Shown in pieces: positions 7,253 to 7,293 of a stretch of 7,293 nt of DNA. Both the position numbers and the translations under genes were made by a program. Location: NCBI GenBank assembly GCA_012839665.1, contig DUMX01000051.1:1-7293 (forward strand), given 5' to 3'. Below the pieces are notes generated by a model. The model searched no databases. It was not told the origin of the DNA and worked only from the letters and a program-made list of their open reading frames with translations. How positions within the stretch are numbered: position 1 is the stretch's first letter; every line of letters starts with the position of its first letter. Origin of the DNA: Gelria sp. GTDB lineage: Bacteria; Bacillota; Syntrophomonadia; Syntrophomonadales; Syntrophomonadaceae.

Positions 7253-7293
7253 TTTTATTATATTTTTAATAATCCGTAGCGGAGGCTTTAGCC

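Noticed and set aside
7274..7293. Two short hairpins (CCGTAGCGG and GGCTTTAGCC) at the right edge as a terminator
   Set aside because: The stems are only three to four base pairs, no T-run follows on either strand within the window, and the sequence is cut by the edge.

Overview
The window holds a complete two-gene restriction-modification operon of type III layout on the minus strand (mod, then res). Facing it from the left edge is the broken 5' end of a plus-strand HD-GYP signalling gene. Composition is moderate (hand counts of about 40-45% G+C in parts of mod), Shine-Dalgarno sites are strong and purine-rich, and the HD-GYP protein has a response-regulator-like linker. Together these suggest a Gram-positive, clostridia-like bacterium. 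That is an inference from style, not an identification.

Layout: (1) 1-225 is a rearranged edge. Bases 1-24 repeat 202-225 directly, and 25-87 are a perfect 63-bp inverted copy of 119-181 around a 31-bp loop. This destroys or hides the real N-terminus of the HD-GYP gene and looks most like a fold-back chimera at a contig end. (2) 2-835 (+) is the HD-GYP phosphodiesterase reading frame. Its catalytic domain is intact and its probable receiver domain is missing. (3) 819-3977 (-) is res, a 1052-residue helicase/nuclease that overlaps the HD-GYP gene tail to tail by 17 bases. (4) 3967-7083 (-) is mod, a 1038-residue beta-class DNA adenine methyltransferase. (5) 7084-7293 is the leader of the operon, with a strong ribosome binding site, an extended -10 promoter candidate and a small direct repeat.

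Mod would recognise a DNA site and methylate adenine in it with AdoMet. Res would associate with Mod, use ATP to translocate or signal along DNA, and cut DNA whose sites are unmodified. The 11-base mod/res overlap with an internal ribosome binding site points to translational coupling, with methylase made first. Both subunits belong to an enlarged branch of type III-like systems: Mod has about 480 residues before its DPPY motif, far more than classical Mod proteins of about 650 residues. I saw no sign of a wholly new system. The points most worth checking are the left-edge palindrome, the long Mod extension, and the D-P-H form of the Res nuclease motif.
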